Notes: generated by a model from the sequence alone, not told the origin. A stretch of 64,000 nt of DNA from Butyrivibrio sp. INlla14 (GCF_900102515.1 NZ_FMVS01000002.1:229289-293288); one strand, 5' to 3'; counted from the stretch's first letter, positions 1 through 9,399 are shown. Translations and numbers: made by a program.

Positions 1-106
1 CGTCTGAATTGTCAGAAGCGTAGGAAACTGTTGAAGAAAAGACTGTGGCTGCTGATACTACAGCACACAACGTAGACATAGTAACACCCCATAACTTTTT
101 TCTCAT
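1..106 (-). CDS. Start of a secreted protein (partial, cut by window edge)
   Basis: Only the first 35 codons are in the window. They read MRKKLWGVTM and then a hydrophobic stretch ending in a typical signal peptidase site (VSYA then SDNSD), so the product is exported. An AGGGGA ribosome site lies 8 bases before the ATG. The gene follows a class B sortase on the same strand, but a terminator-like hairpin at 201-228 separates them, so co-transcription is uncertain. It could be a sortase substrate; nothing visible here proves it. Confidence 0.7.
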   Translation of the reverse strand, partial: MRKKLWGVTMSTLCAVVSAATVFSSTVSYASDNSD

Positions 107-200
107 ACACTAAATCCCCTTTTTAGTTTTTTGTATTTCTTCCCCAAAAAACATAGTATCATCAACGATTTAGCGATTCAATATCATCACATCAAATAAG

Positions 201-228
201 AAAAAAATAAGACAGACTTAAAGTCTGC
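201..228 (-). terminator. Intrinsic terminator after the first sortase gene
   Basis: On the minus strand a 7-bp stem (GGCAGAC pairing with GTCTGTC, one G-U) with a five-base loop is followed by TTATTTTTTT. It lies 18 bases past the sortase stop codon. Confidence 0.65.
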
Positions 229-245
229 CTCATCTTTCATTTATC

Positions 246-1250
246 TTATTCATCAACCTTAACTGCGAACATTACAAAATAAAGGTCATCTGACTTAGTG
301 CAGGTAGACAACATCACGATCTGGTCATCTACTGTTGGCTCAATACCAGTATCTATGTAAGTCTTGTACTCGATTGTATCAAGATACTCCCTCATATTGG
401 AAGGATTCTTACCATAAACATCATAGATATAAGAATCCTTGGGAACATCCATAAATGCAAAGATCATATATCTTGATATTCCATTAGAGGTCCTGATCTG
501 GAAGTACTTGTGCTGATCCAAAAAGCTAAGATCCTCTTTGTAAATTCTGAGTGCACCAAACATAGTGCGGTTTCTCATATTATGGCCATATATGATGGAA
601 TTAGAATCTGTAAACTCTGGATCGCATCTAAAATCAAGGAAAATCGCTCCCGTCTCAGACTCATTGCCCGCATAATCATCTTCAGCATACTTGTCATTGT
701 CGTTACTGCGCATTATAGGGTAACTCAATCTCTCATCTTCAAAATAAAGCCAGCCCACAGTATCAGTATATCTCTGCACAAACTTATCAAAAGCTTCCTG
801 AGATATATTCTGGCCCACATCCTCACCAATTATGATCGTATCAACAATTTCCTTGGTTTCCGAACTCTTCTCACCATTCTTTGAGGAAGATTCAGTACTT
901 TCAGTGGAAGTCACCGCATCACCTAAGTCAATAGTCTCAGAAGAACTCAATGTATCACCTGCCTCATCCGCCTCAGAAGAAGCCTCAGATATTGATGCTA
1001 CAGAAACCGTTTCTACAACCTCAGGCCCATTGCAAGCCCCAGAAGATTCACTTCTTCCCGGAATCAGCTTCACAGCAGCAAACATGCCAAGTATCAGCAA
1101 AAGAGCTGCAAGCACCACTACAAAATGTCTCCTGATTCCCTTAAAGATACTGGCAAAAAAAATCACTAGAATCTCAAAATAAATCAAAAAAGGAACAAGC
1201 TTTCTATGATTATTATTAAAAGTTTTAAATTTCGATAGTAAATTCTTCAT
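246..1250 (-). CDS. Class B sortase-like protein lacking the usual active-site arginine
   Basis: A 334-residue protein with one N-terminal membrane segment (about 36-62), a Ser/Glu-rich spacer (about 68-140) and a C-terminal class B sortase domain. The sortase histidine is visible in IIYGHNMRNRTMFG and the cysteine in the LSTC motif near the C-terminus. Class B sortases join surface proteins or pilins to peptidoglycan by transpeptidation. The arginine expected on the strand just after the cysteine is absent: this protein reads TKSDDLYFVMF, whereas the second sortase in this window (24781-25557) has GKRFVVH. It may therefore be altered in activity or use another residue. Start chosen at the ATG after an AAAAGAGAA site. 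Confidence 0.85.
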   Translation of the reverse strand: MKNLLSKFKTFNNNHRKLVPFLIYFEILVIFFASIFKGIRRHFVVVLAALLLILGMFAAVKLIPGRSESSGACNGPEVVETVSVASISEASSEADEAGDTLSSSETIDLGDAVTSTESTESSSKNGEKSSETKEIVDTIIIGEDVGQNISQEAFDKFVQRYTDTVGWLYFEDERLSYPIMRSNDNDKYAEDDYAGNESETGAIFLDFRCDPEFTDSNSIIYGHNMRNRTMFGALRIYKEDLSFLDQHKYFQIRTSNGISRYMIFAFMDVPKDSYIYDVYGKNPSNMREYLDTIEYKTYIDTGIEPTVDDQIVMLSTCTKSDDLYFVMFAVKVDE

Positions 1251-1361
1251 TTCTCTTTTACCAATTTATAATCTGAAAAAACCATACCAAAAAGCACACC
1301 GAAAGATTTTATCTAATTAGTCCCCAATAAGTCAATCCTAAAAAAGAAAACATTTTGTGAA

Positions 1362-1400
1362 CATCAAAAAGAAAACCGGTGCTATGCTTTTTGCACCGGC
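1362..1400 (-). terminator. Terminator after the serine dehydratase genes
   Basis: On the minus strand CCGGTGC pairs with GCACCGG across a 10-base loop and is followed by a T-rich run (TTTTCTTTTT). It lies about 20 bases after the sdaAA stop. Confidence 0.8.
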
Positions 1401-1420
1401 TCGTATTACTGACTATATTC

Positions 1421-2299
1421 TTATTCTCCAAAAACCTTGTCCCTGAGTTTCTTTCCAGTAGGAGTTGCCGCAAGTCCTCCCGCTGCTGTCTCCTTCAACG
1501 ATAAAGGAAGCGCATCTCCAACCTCTTTCATTGCATCCAGACATTCATCTGCAGGAATCTTGGCATCTATCCCCGCAAGAACCATATCTGCACTTGAAAA
1601 AGCTATCATAAGGCCTGATGCATTTCTTTTGATGCAGGGAATCTCCACAAGTCCTGCAACAGGATCACAAACAAGTCCCATCTGACTTGAGATTGCAATA
1701 GCAAGAGCATCTGCACACTGCCTTGGAGAGCCGCCTCTAAGCTCCACTAAAGCTGCAGCAGCCATAGCCGCAGCACTTCCGCACTCTGCCTGGCATCCAC
1801 CCTGAGCCCCAGCGATACTAGCCTTCTTGGCAATGACCATTCCAAAAGCAGAAGCTGTAAACATGCTCATAACTATAGCTTTTTCATCATAGCCCTTGTC
1901 TTCATAAAGACTCACAAGACATCCAGGAAGAATTCCGCAGCTTCCAGCTGTTGGCGCAGCCACGATTCTTCCCATGCTGGCATTACATCCAGCCGCAGCC
2001 AAAGACCTTGCTATAGCCTTTCCCATAAACTCTCCGCAAAGGCTCTCTTTTCCTTTGGCATACTCATTCATCAGGTATCCTTCGCCGCCAGTAAGGCCAG
2101 ATGTTGACTTAAGATTTTTATCAAGCCCTGTCTTAACTGACTCCATCATTACCTGAAAGGCAAGTTCCATTTTCTCATATACTTCAAGCTCGTCCTTCTC
2201 CATGGCAAGTGCCTGGTCCTCAATTACAAGCTCGCTTATCTTAACATTCTTTTTCTCAGCTTGCATAACAAGCTCTTCTATTGACTCATATTTCAGCAT
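1421..2299 (-). CDS. sdaAA: L-serine dehydratase, iron-sulfur type, alpha subunit
   Basis: A 292-residue protein matching the alpha chain of the oxygen-sensitive [4Fe-4S] L-serine dehydratase, which turns L-serine into pyruvate and ammonia in the cytosol. Family features include the glycine-rich segment TSGLTGGEGYLMN and cysteines at PTAGSCGILPGC, GGCQAECGS and VCDPVAGLVEIPC, which would supply the cluster ligands. Length is normal for the split Gram-positive form. The beta-subunit gene ends 9 bases upstream, so the two are translated from one message. A terminator follows. Confidence 0.95.
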   Translation of the reverse strand: MLKYESIEELVMQAEKKNVKISELVIEDQALAMEKDELEVYEKMELAFQVMMESVKTGLDKNLKSTSGLTGGEGYLMNEYAKGKESLCGEFMGKAIARSLAAAGCNASMGRIVAAPTAGSCGILPGCLVSLYEDKGYDEKAIVMSMFTASAFGMVIAKKASIAGAQGGCQAECGSAAAMAAAALVELRGGSPRQCADALAIAISSQMGLVCDPVAGLVEIPCIKRNASGLMIAFSSADMVLAGIDAKIPADECLDAMKEVGDALPLSLKETAAGGLAATPTGKKLRDKVFGE

Positions 2300-2308
2300 T
2301 AACTATTC

Positions 2309-2977
2309 CTACACTCTCCTTATCAGGATGGCATTATTGACATGCTCAATTTCTCTGATCTCATCCACCAGCTCCTCTGGGGGATTACCATCTATCTCGA
2401 TTGTCATGATAGCATCTCCGCCCTTCTCCTGCCTGGATAAATGGAAATTAGAAATATTAAGATCCTCATGTTCAAAATGCATCATATGGGTCACACTAGC
2501 TATAACCCCTGGCTTATCATCATGCATAACAAGAAGTGTATTGTTCTCTCCGTTAAATTCCACATTCATGCCATTTATCTGATTTACTAGAATATTACCG
2601 CCGCCAATACTGGCGCCCTGCATGGTTCCACTACTTCCATCCTCCAAAAAGAACCTGATCATAGCTGTATTGGGATGAGCACCCTTTATATTTTCCTTGG
2701 TAAAAGAGTACTCAATTCCCTTCTCATCTGCTATAGAGAGAGCATCTCTGATCTCCGGAGAATAGCTCTTAAAGCCCATGATTCCGGCAAGAAGTGCTCT
2801 GTCCGTTCCGTGTCCCTTATAGGTCTGGGCAAAAGAACCAGACAAAGTAATCTCAACTTTTTTAAGCTTCCTATTGTCTATCAACTTGTTAACAACTCTT
2901 CCAAGTCTCACTGCTCCTGCAGTATGAGAACTTGATGGTCCTATCATTACAGGGCCAATAATATCAAATACATTCAT
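2309..2977 (-). CDS. sdaAB: L-serine dehydratase, iron-sulfur type, beta subunit
   Basis: A 222-residue beta chain of the two-subunit L-serine dehydratase. The N-terminal signature IGPVMIGPSSSHTAGAVRLG is the serine-binding loop of the family. The C-terminal part (about 145-222, starting VMHDDKPGVIASVTHMM) is an ACT domain, a fold that senses amino acids. The gene lies 22 bases after the response regulator gene on the same strand with no terminator between them, so serine breakdown may share a transcript with the sensor kinase pair upstream. Confidence 0.95.
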   Translation of the reverse strand: MNVFDIIGPVMIGPSSSHTAGAVRLGRVVNKLIDNRKLKKVEITLSGSFAQTYKGHGTDRALLAGIMGFKSYSPEIRDALSIADEKGIEYSFTKENIKGAHPNTAMIRFFLEDGSSGTMQGASIGGGNILVNQINGMNVEFNGENNTLLVMHDDKPGVIASVTHMMHFEHEDLNISNFHLSRQEKGGDAIMTIEIDGNPPEELVDEIREIEHVNNAILIRRV

Positions 2978-2999
2978 CCATAACCTCTTTTAAATATGC

Positions 3000-3767
3000 T
3001 CAGGCACTGGTATTCTGAGCGTTCACATAATCTGAATAACTCATGCCGGCATATTTTTTAAAGCACCTTCCAAAGTAATTGGGATCAGGTATCCCAACTT
3101 CAGATGCAGCCTGATACATTTTAACACGACTTTTGGCAATGTCCATCGCTTTTGTCATTCTGATACCAGTTAAATACTCTATAAAATTCTTGCCTGTATC
3201 CTGCTTGAACTTCCTCGATAAGTAACTTGCGCTAAATCCAAAGTGTTGGGCAATATAAGTCAGATTAAGCCCTGGATCTCCATAGTTTTCTTCCACATAC
3301 TTTTTTATAACATCAGTGGAATCTCCCTTGGATGCATGACTTTCAAGAGTCTCTCCCTTACCCTCTTCCCAAAAGTCCGGAGAAACCATGAGTTTTTTCT
3401 TGACTCTCTCTAAGACCTCAGTGATCTCAGCCCTTACCATAGGCTTTAGCATATATTCAAATACAGGCAGGCTCACGCATTTTCTTGCATATTCAAACTG
3501 ATCTATAGCAGTCATTATTATTATAACAAGATTTGGATACCTGCTGGTAGCAGTCTGAGTAAACTCTATTCCATCCATAAAAGGCATGGATATATCAACA
3601 AAAGCAATATCCGGCCTGATCTCATCTATAATATTGATTGCCTCAATTCCACTAGCAGCCTCTCCAACCACCTCCATATTAAGGCTCTCCCAGTCTATAG
3701 CCGCCCTCATAAGCTTTCTTGCCGACTGCTCATCATCAATGATCATAACCCTGTACTTTCTGTCCAT
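3000..3767 (-). CDS. Response regulator with AraC-type DNA-binding domain (YesN-like)
   Basis: A receiver domain (MIIDDEQ acidic pocket; phosphorylatable Asp in AFVDISMPFMDG) joined to a C-terminal pair of AraC-type helix-turn-helices (about 165-255, with NLTYIAQHFGFSASYLSRKF and PNYFGRCFKKYAG). Proteins of this YesN type usually control sugar uptake operons together with a YesM-type kinase. The start is set at 3767, where GGGGA lies 8 bases upstream; an ATG at 3785 has no ribosome site. The kinase gene ends 46 bases upstream of this start, and the sugar ABC operon lies beyond it, a probable target. Confidence 0.92.
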   Translation of the reverse strand: MDRKYRVMIIDDEQSARKLMRAAIDWESLNMEVVGEAASGIEAINIIDEIRPDIAFVDISMPFMDGIEFTQTATSRYPNLVIIIMTAIDQFEYARKCVSLPVFEYMLKPMVRAEITEVLERVKKKLMVSPDFWEEGKGETLESHASKGDSTDVIKKYVEENYGDPGLNLTYIAQHFGFSASYLSRKFKQDTGKNFIEYLTGIRMTKAMDIAKSRVKMYQAASEVGIPDPNYFGRCFKKYAGMSYSDYVNAQNTSA

Positions 3768-3813
3768 ACCCTTTTCCCCATACATTCTTACTCTAAATTA
3801 AAGCCATCCCCAT

Positions 3814-5571
3814 TTATACGCCATAGGATTTGCCTACGTCTAAAACAAATTCAACCTCTGTATATTCCCCTATTTCACTCTCTATCCTGACAATATCATC
3901 CTTGCCCTCAAAGATTCTCATTCTGTGAATAGTTCCCCACAGGCCAAAGCTCTCTTCTTCAGACCTGTTCTCTGGATTTTCAGTAGAAAGAACTCTCGTA
4001 ATCTCCTCACTACTCATCCCAACGCCTGTATCCCTCACCGACAGATGAAGGCATCCGCCTGCAATGTAGCTTTTTATCCTGATGACACCAGGCTCCCCTT
4101 TCTGCCTGATCCCGTGATAGATGCTATTCTCTACAAGAGGCTGCAGGATAAGCTTGGGAACTACCAGTTTCATAGTATCCTCAGCTATATCATATTCATC
4201 CTCTATTATGTCCCCATACCTTAGCTTTTGCAGTGAAAGATAGTCCTTGACTATGCATATTTCCCTTGATAGCGGGATTTCCCTGTCTCCCTTACTAAGG
4301 AAATTCCTATAAAAGCTCCCCAAAGTTTCAAGTGCATCGTGAACCTTGTCAGCTCCAGCATCAAGTGCGAGAAAGCCAATAGTCTCTATTGAATTATAAA
4401 GAAAATGCGGCTTTATCTGTTCCTGCAGAACTCGCATCTGCGCTTTCTGAAGCGTTTTCTCTTTGTCTATCAAAGTTACAATAAGCTCATTAACATGATC
4501 TATAAGAGAATTGTAATCCCCCTTTAAAAGCTCTAGCTCAGTAGAAGGCATCTCCACATCAATCTTCTTAAGATCTCCGGATCGCTTGTTCTTATCCATG
4601 CTGGCAGAAAGTTCCAGCACAGGATCTGTTATATTTTTCCTGATAAAGTTCCCAACAAAAAAGGCCATTATCATAAATATCAGCAAAAGAACTAATAAAA
4701 CATATAGCATCCTAAAGGGAATTCCCTCAGTGCTAAAAGGCGCCGCCCTAAGTAAAACTATTGGATAGTCTCCTACCCTTCCTCCGGATAAGAGCATTCT
4801 CTCGCCGTCAACAGACACATCCTTAAATTTTATCTTATCTGAGGCAAAAGAACTGTCATAAAATCCTGCTATGCTACTGTTTCCCGCGAGGCAAGTTCCA
4901 TCTGTTCCCATAATGCAGATGTTCCTATAGCCCAGGGAAGAAAGCATCATATCAAAGATTCCTGGTGATATATTCATAAGCATGATTCCTTTTTGTTTCT
5001 GAGAATCAATGTCATATATAGCTCTTCCAATAGTTACAAAAGGCCTGTTATCTGACTTTTTGGCCACGCCATTACTATTTAAGGAAACTACAGCGCTGCC
5101 TCTTGCCTCGCAGATATCTTTTTTCCACTCATCGCCGCCTAAAACCTCATTATCAAATTTATAAGTAAATCTGTTGGTTGTAGCCAGGATCAGGTCTTCT
5201 CTTATTACCATGACACAGTCCACACCCTCAGTAACGTTCAAAACATCCATAATGCCATATCTGGCATCGTTTATCATACCAATATCAACGCTGTCACCAT
5301 CTGCGCGCAGAAACTTTACAAGTCTATCCTCAGTCATGATGATGCGAGACAATTCCATGTATTTTACGATATCTGCGTTTATGTTACTCGAGAGAGTCTT
5401 GGTAATACTCTCCGCTTCCTGAACAGCGTAGCTTCTCTGCTCTCTCTCAACTATAAAATACGTGGAAATCAAAAAAGAAATAGTTACAACAAGTATAAGA
5501 CCAAGAATTCCCCTCTGAAGACTCTCTGATAAGGAACTCTTTTTTCTGAAGCGCCACAAAAACTTCCCCAT
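3814..5571 (-). CDS. Sensor histidine kinase of the YesM family
   Basis: A 585-residue membrane kinase. It has a first membrane segment (about 21-41), an extracytoplasmic sensor region of about 240 residues, a second membrane segment (near 285-305), a HAMP linker and a LytS/YesM-type kinase domain. The phosphoacceptor His lies in QEQIKPHFLYNSIE, the N box in LILQPLVENSIYHGI and the G box in VRDTGVGMS. Family members sense sugars or glycans and phosphorylate a YesN-type regulator, here the adjacent downstream gene. It lies directly downstream of a sugar ABC transporter but behind a strong terminator, so it probably has its own promoter in 5572-5661. Confidence 0.93.
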   Translation of the reverse strand: MGKFLWRFRKKSSLSESLQRGILGLILVVTISFLISTYFIVEREQRSYAVQEAESITKTLSSNINADIVKYMELSRIIMTEDRLVKFLRADGDSVDIGMINDARYGIMDVLNVTEGVDCVMVIREDLILATTNRFTYKFDNEVLGGDEWKKDICEARGSAVVSLNSNGVAKKSDNRPFVTIGRAIYDIDSQKQKGIMLMNISPGIFDMMLSSLGYRNICIMGTDGTCLAGNSSIAGFYDSSFASDKIKFKDVSVDGERMLLSGGRVGDYPIVLLRAAPFSTEGIPFRMLYVLLVLLLIFMIMAFFVGNFIRKNITDPVLELSASMDKNKRSGDLKKIDVEMPSTELELLKGDYNSLIDHVNELIVTLIDKEKTLQKAQMRVLQEQIKPHFLYNSIETIGFLALDAGADKVHDALETLGSFYRNFLSKGDREIPLSREICIVKDYLSLQKLRYGDIIEDEYDIAEDTMKLVVPKLILQPLVENSIYHGIRQKGEPGVIRIKSYIAGGCLHLSVRDTGVGMSSEEITRVLSTENPENRSEEESFGLWGTIHRMRIFEGKDDIVRIESEIGEYTEVEFVLDVGKSYGV

Positions 5572-5661
5572 TACTCACCCCGTTTTCGCTTTCCCCAAAA
5601 GCATTCTTTTTCCTAATAAAATACCACTTTTTGGCCTGTGAATAAAGACAAAAAAAGAACG

Positions 5662-5693
5662 AAAAAACAGGCCCAGCACTGACTCTGAGCCTG
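5662..5693 (-). terminator. Strong terminator after the sugar ABC permease genes
   Basis: On the minus strand CAGGCTCAG pairs with CTGGGCCTG (9 bp, one wobble) and is followed directly by TTTTTT. It separates the transporter from the kinase/regulator genes. Confidence 0.9.
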
Positions 5694-5710
5694 TAATCCC
5701 TGTCTGCCTC

Positions 5711-6559
5711 TTAGCCCTTTACTGCGCCAGCAATAAAGCTTGCCTGAATTTTTCTGGAAAGAAAGAGGTAAACAATGAGGGTTGGGAATGTCGCAATCGC
5801 AAGAGCCGCTCCTATAGGGCCCCAGTCTGTAGTATACTGGCCCGATAGAGCCTTGATACCAACAGGAAGTGTTCTGTGCTTGGAATCAGAAATAAATACG
5901 TTAGCAAACATAAACTCGTTCCAGCACTGCAAATATGAGTAAATACCCACAGTAGAAACCGCCGGTTTCATAAGTGGAAGAATAATCTTAAAGAATGTTC
6001 CGAAAAGTCCGCATCCGTCAATTCTTGCAGCCTCATCCAATGCAAAAGGAATTTCTGACATAAAACCTGTACAGATAAGAATTGCCATGGACAGGGCAAA
6101 GGCTGAATACGGTACAATCAGCGTTGAATACTTATTAAGCCAGTGTGCCTTGGACATTACTACATAAACAGGAACAATAGAAGCCTGAATAGGAATTGTA
6201 AGTCCCAGCATAAAAAATGCATTTGTAAGCCCACTAAACTTCCATTTGATTCTTGTTATTGCATAACATGCCATCATGGCTGCCATTATAGATATGGCAA
6301 TAGCAAGTGTAGTAACTAGCAAACTGTTAAAAAAATACAATGCCATATTACCAGTATTAAGGGCTGAAGAATAATTTGACCACAGCCAGTGTTTAGGAAG
6401 TCCTATGATATTTTCACCAAATATTTCCTCATTAGACTTAAGAGAAAAAGTAAACATGAAATAAATGGGGAAAAGATTTATGACAGCCCAGATAACAAGG
6501 AAAATGTTAATGATCACCTTGATAACGGGACTTTCTTCTTTTAAAGTATAGCTCTCCAT
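5711..6559 (-). CDS. Carbohydrate ABC transporter permease, MalG type
   Basis: A 282-residue inner membrane permease with six predicted membrane segments and the EAA loop (DEAARIDGCGLFGTFFKIILPLMKP) that contacts the ATPase. It belongs to the CUT1 family, which imports oligosaccharides. Its start is 3 bases after the stop of the partner permease gene, consistent with coupled translation. No ATPase gene is present in the operon; in Firmicutes such importers commonly share an MsmK-type ATPase encoded elsewhere. The terminator at 5662-5693 ends the unit. Confidence 0.94.
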   Translation of the reverse strand: MESYTLKEESPVIKVIINIFLVIWAVINLFPIYFMFTFSLKSNEEIFGENIIGLPKHWLWSNYSSALNTGNMALYFFNSLLVTTLAIAISIMAAMMACYAITRIKWKFSGLTNAFFMLGLTIPIQASIVPVYVVMSKAHWLNKYSTLIVPYSAFALSMAILICTGFMSEIPFALDEAARIDGCGLFGTFFKIILPLMKPAVSTVGIYSYLQCWNEFMFANVFISDSKHRTLPVGIKALSGQYTTDWGPIGAALAIATFPTLIVYLFLSRKIQASFIAGAVKG

Positions 6560-6562
6560 CTC

Positions 6563-7459
6563 TTACTCATCCCTTTCTTTAAATGCTGCGCTGATAAGAA
6601 GTGCAAAAGCAAAGCACAAAAGAATCAGCATTACAGAAATAGTACTTCCCATTCCGTATCTGTTTCTCAAAAACAGCATATTTTCAAGAAGCGTACTAGG
6701 TACTTCTGTAGACTGGAATGGACCGCCCTCTGTGAGAATACGTACAAGGTCATAGGTCTTAAGCGAACCTGTAACAGCAAAAATGACACTAACCCTTAAA
6801 ATAGGCTTGATTATAGGAATGACAACGTATCTGTCAACTTGCCACTTTGTTGCTCCATCGAGCATAGCTGCTTCCCTAAGGTCCAGATCAACACCTTTAA
6901 CACCTGCGTACATTAAAAGCATATGGTATCCTACGTACTGCCAGACAGTAGGTACTATAATACTTCCAAGAGCAGTCTTTATATCTCCAACCCAAACATG
7001 CTTCCAGCTCTCAAGATGCACAGCATCAAGGAATCTGTTAAGAAGACCGTAGTCTGGATTATAGATTTTGAGCCATAACTGACCAATTACAACAGTTGAA
7101 ATAAGTACTGGCATAAAGAAAATTGAAAGAAAAGTTCTTTCTTTTCTAGTCTCATGTCTTCCAAGAATAAGAGCAAGCATTAGAGCTAGTGGAAGTTGCA
7201 CAAACACTGAGAAAAAAGCCAGTATAAGAGAATTCTTAAGAGAATTCACAAATTTAATAGATCCATTAGTAAACAGTTCTATATAGTTATCAAAACCAAT
7301 GAAGGTTCCTTCAGAAAAACCGTTCCAATCGAACATGCTTCTGTAAACTGATACAGCAATTGGCGCAATCAGAATGCTGATAAACAGAAACAGTCCGGGA
7401 AGAAGAAATACGAAAATAGCCAAGCCCTCTTCTATTTTCCTCTTTTTCTTTTCACTCAT
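6563..7459 (-). CDS. Carbohydrate ABC transporter permease, MalF type
   Basis: The second CUT1 sugar permease, about 298 residues and six membrane segments, with the EAA loop LREAAMLDGATKWQVDRYVVIPIIKP. The start is set at the ATG at 7459 because GAGG lies 8 bases upstream; a TTG two codons earlier is less likely. It would form the membrane channel with the MalG-type partner and take substrate from the lipoprotein encoded upstream. The substrate cannot be read from sequence, but the neighbouring xylan enzymes suggest a plant-derived oligosaccharide. Confidence 0.94.
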   Translation of the reverse strand: MSEKKKRKIEEGLAIFVFLLPGLFLFISILIAPIAVSVYRSMFDWNGFSEGTFIGFDNYIELFTNGSIKFVNSLKNSLILAFFSVFVQLPLALMLALILGRHETRKERTFLSIFFMPVLISTVVIGQLWLKIYNPDYGLLNRFLDAVHLESWKHVWVGDIKTALGSIIVPTVWQYVGYHMLLMYAGVKGVDLDLREAAMLDGATKWQVDRYVVIPIIKPILRVSVIFAVTGSLKTYDLVRILTEGGPFQSTEVPSTLLENMLFLRNRYGMGSTISVMLILLCFAFALLISAAFKERDE

Positions 7460-7494
7460 ACCCAATCCTCACCAATAGTAAATTCTTTTAAAAG

Positions 7495-7534
7495 GGCCCT
7501 TCCCCGCTTCCCGAGTGGGAGGTAAGGAAGGACC
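7495..7534 (-). other. Hairpin between binding-protein and permease genes
   Basis: On the minus strand GGTCCTTCC pairs with GGAAGGGCC (9 bp, one wobble), with a second small CCC/GGG stem inside. Only a short CTTTT follows, so it is at best a weak terminator. Hairpins at this place often stabilise the abundant binding-protein message over the permease part. Confidence 0.6.
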
Positions 7535-7567
7535 AAAGAGATGGAAAAAATAATTATTTATAAACTT

Positions 7568-8938
7568 TTATCTTATATCCTTAGCAAGACCCTCTATAAA
7601 CTGATCTCCGTTAACCTGGCATCCATAAACCTGATCTACATATGAAAGATATGTGTTTGCAGAATCAGCATCCATAGCTGTATCGCCAAAGAGAACGAAT
7701 GTATCAGCATTTGCACAGATATCAGCTACAGTCTGTGTAAGAGGATTGATAGTGCTTGTGTCGCCATAAGGTGTCCAAGCTGGAAGTCCGCATCCATCAA
7801 GGTATCCATAGTGGCAGATGAGCTTACCAAGCTCCATAGCATACTCAGCAGCGATCTCAGCGTTAGGTGAAGAAGCTGCTACAGCAAGTGTATCTGAAGG
7901 TCCACCGATAAGCTGGCCAAGTTTAGCCTTGTCAGAGTTGATAACTGGGAACTCAGCAACCTTAACCTTAGGAAGGAACTCAGCGTTTGATGCAAAATCT
8001 GCGCAGTTCCATGTACCATTCATGTAGAAAGCATATTTGCCAGCAATAAAGTTGTTCTTAACTTCGTCATTTGTAAGGCCGATTCCTGAAGGATCGAAGT
8101 AGCCGTTGTTTACAAGTGTCTGGAATGTATCTACAGCAGCTGCAACGTCAGGATTGTTCCATGTATCTCTTCCAAGGAAAATATCGTTAAGAGTATCAGC
8201 ACCTACACTCTTCTCAATAACTGACTCAAGATACTCTGTTACGCACCATGTCTCTTTACCAGCACATCCGAAAGGAATGATTCCTTTTTCCTTAAGTGCA
8301 TCACAGCAAGCGATGAACTCTTCATATGTTCCAGGAACCTCTGTGTAACCAACTTCTGCAAGAAGATCCATGTTAGCAAAAAGACCAACGATGTTCATTG
8401 TTGTAGGAACGCCGTAGTGCTTGCCATCATAAGTTGTATTTCCAAGCATATTCTCAGGAAGCTCACTTGCAAACTTTGGATAAACATCATCGAGGCAATA
8501 AACCTTGCCAGCATCTACAAAGTCGCCAAGGAATGCGCATGACCATGTAAAGAAGATATCAGGCATCTCGTTAGCTGAAACAGCAGCTTTGATCTTAGTC
8601 TTGTAGGACTGGTTCTCAAATGCTTCCCAGTTAAGAGTGATGTTAGGATATTTCTCAGCCATTTCAGCGATAGCTGCTTCATATGCATGACGGTTAGAGT
8701 CACTCTCTGTAGCAATACACCACATGTTAAGTGTGATCTGCTCGTCTGTAGGAATAGCTGCAGCCTCAGTACTTTCTGTCTGCTCAGCTGCTGGTGCTGT
8801 CTCTGTAGTATCAGCCTTAGTTTCTGTCTGAGTGTTGTCAGATGTTTCTGCTGCTGGTGCCTGTGATCCGCATCCGAAGATTGAGAATGTCATAAGACCA
8901 GCCATGAGAATAGACGCTATACGTTTCTTCATTTTCAT
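7568..8938 (-). CDS. Sugar ABC transporter substrate-binding lipoprotein
   Basis: A 456-residue extracellular solute-binding protein of the CUT1 type (family 1). The N-terminus is a lipoprotein signal with lipobox IFGC at about residues 20-23, followed by a Thr/Glu/Ala-rich linker (about 27-62) that spaces it from the membrane. The mature part starts with a typical core strand (ITLNMWCIA) and ends near GDQFIEGLAKDIR. It would capture an oligosaccharide outside the cell for the two permeases encoded downstream. The ribosome site AAGGAGAGG is strong. Promoter signals and a possible LacI/CcpA-type operator lie in the long leader upstream. Confidence 0.94.
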   Translation of the reverse strand: MKMKKRIASILMAGLMTFSIFGCGSQAPAAETSDNTQTETKADTTETAPAAEQTESTEAAAIPTDEQITLNMWCIATESDSNRHAYEAAIAEMAEKYPNITLNWEAFENQSYKTKIKAAVSANEMPDIFFTWSCAFLGDFVDAGKVYCLDDVYPKFASELPENMLGNTTYDGKHYGVPTTMNIVGLFANMDLLAEVGYTEVPGTYEEFIACCDALKEKGIIPFGCAGKETWCVTEYLESVIEKSVGADTLNDIFLGRDTWNNPDVAAAVDTFQTLVNNGYFDPSGIGLTNDEVKNNFIAGKYAFYMNGTWNCADFASNAEFLPKVKVAEFPVINSDKAKLGQLIGGPSDTLAVAASSPNAEIAAEYAMELGKLICHYGYLDGCGLPAWTPYGDTSTINPLTQTVADICANADTFVLFGDTAMDADSANTYLSYVDQVYGCQVNGDQFIEGLAKDIR

Positions 8939-9180
8939 ACCTCTCCTTATTTAATTAAATCACGTTCACTTTGTAAGCTCAGGCGCATGCAACCCAAACT
9001 CTTTATAAATAGAATATAGAATATTCATGAACTTTATTGAATGTAAATCTTTTACCTCATCAAGCACTATTTTTACTTTTTAACAAAAAATGTCTTTTTG
9101 GCATCATTTTTTTGAACTATATGCACAAATAGATTTAAAATATTTCTGATTGCTCTAAAAAATCTAGTAATCTTTACATG

Positions 9181-9195
9181 CGAAAACGTTTTAAA
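9181..9195. promoter_or_regulatory. Possible LacI/CcpA-type operator upstream of the sugar ABC genes
   Basis: The CG-centred palindrome AAAACGTTTT (9183-9192) within TGCGAAAACGTTTTAAA partly matches the CcpA cre and LacI-family operator pattern. It lies about 245 bases upstream of the binding-protein start, consistent with catabolite or local sugar control. The match is imperfect. Confidence 0.35.
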
Positions 9196-9399
9196 AATAT
9201 AAGTTTATATCCAGTTTAACCAACAGATGTTTATACGTTTCCACGACATTGCATTTTCTTTTAACACTTACTTTTTCTTATTTCACCATATAAGCAAATT
9301 ATCCCGGCTATTCTTTCATATCTAAATATATATTCTCTATTATCAAAGTTTTAGAATTAAGCTCAGGTCAGCAAATTTTTATAATAAAACTTATATACG

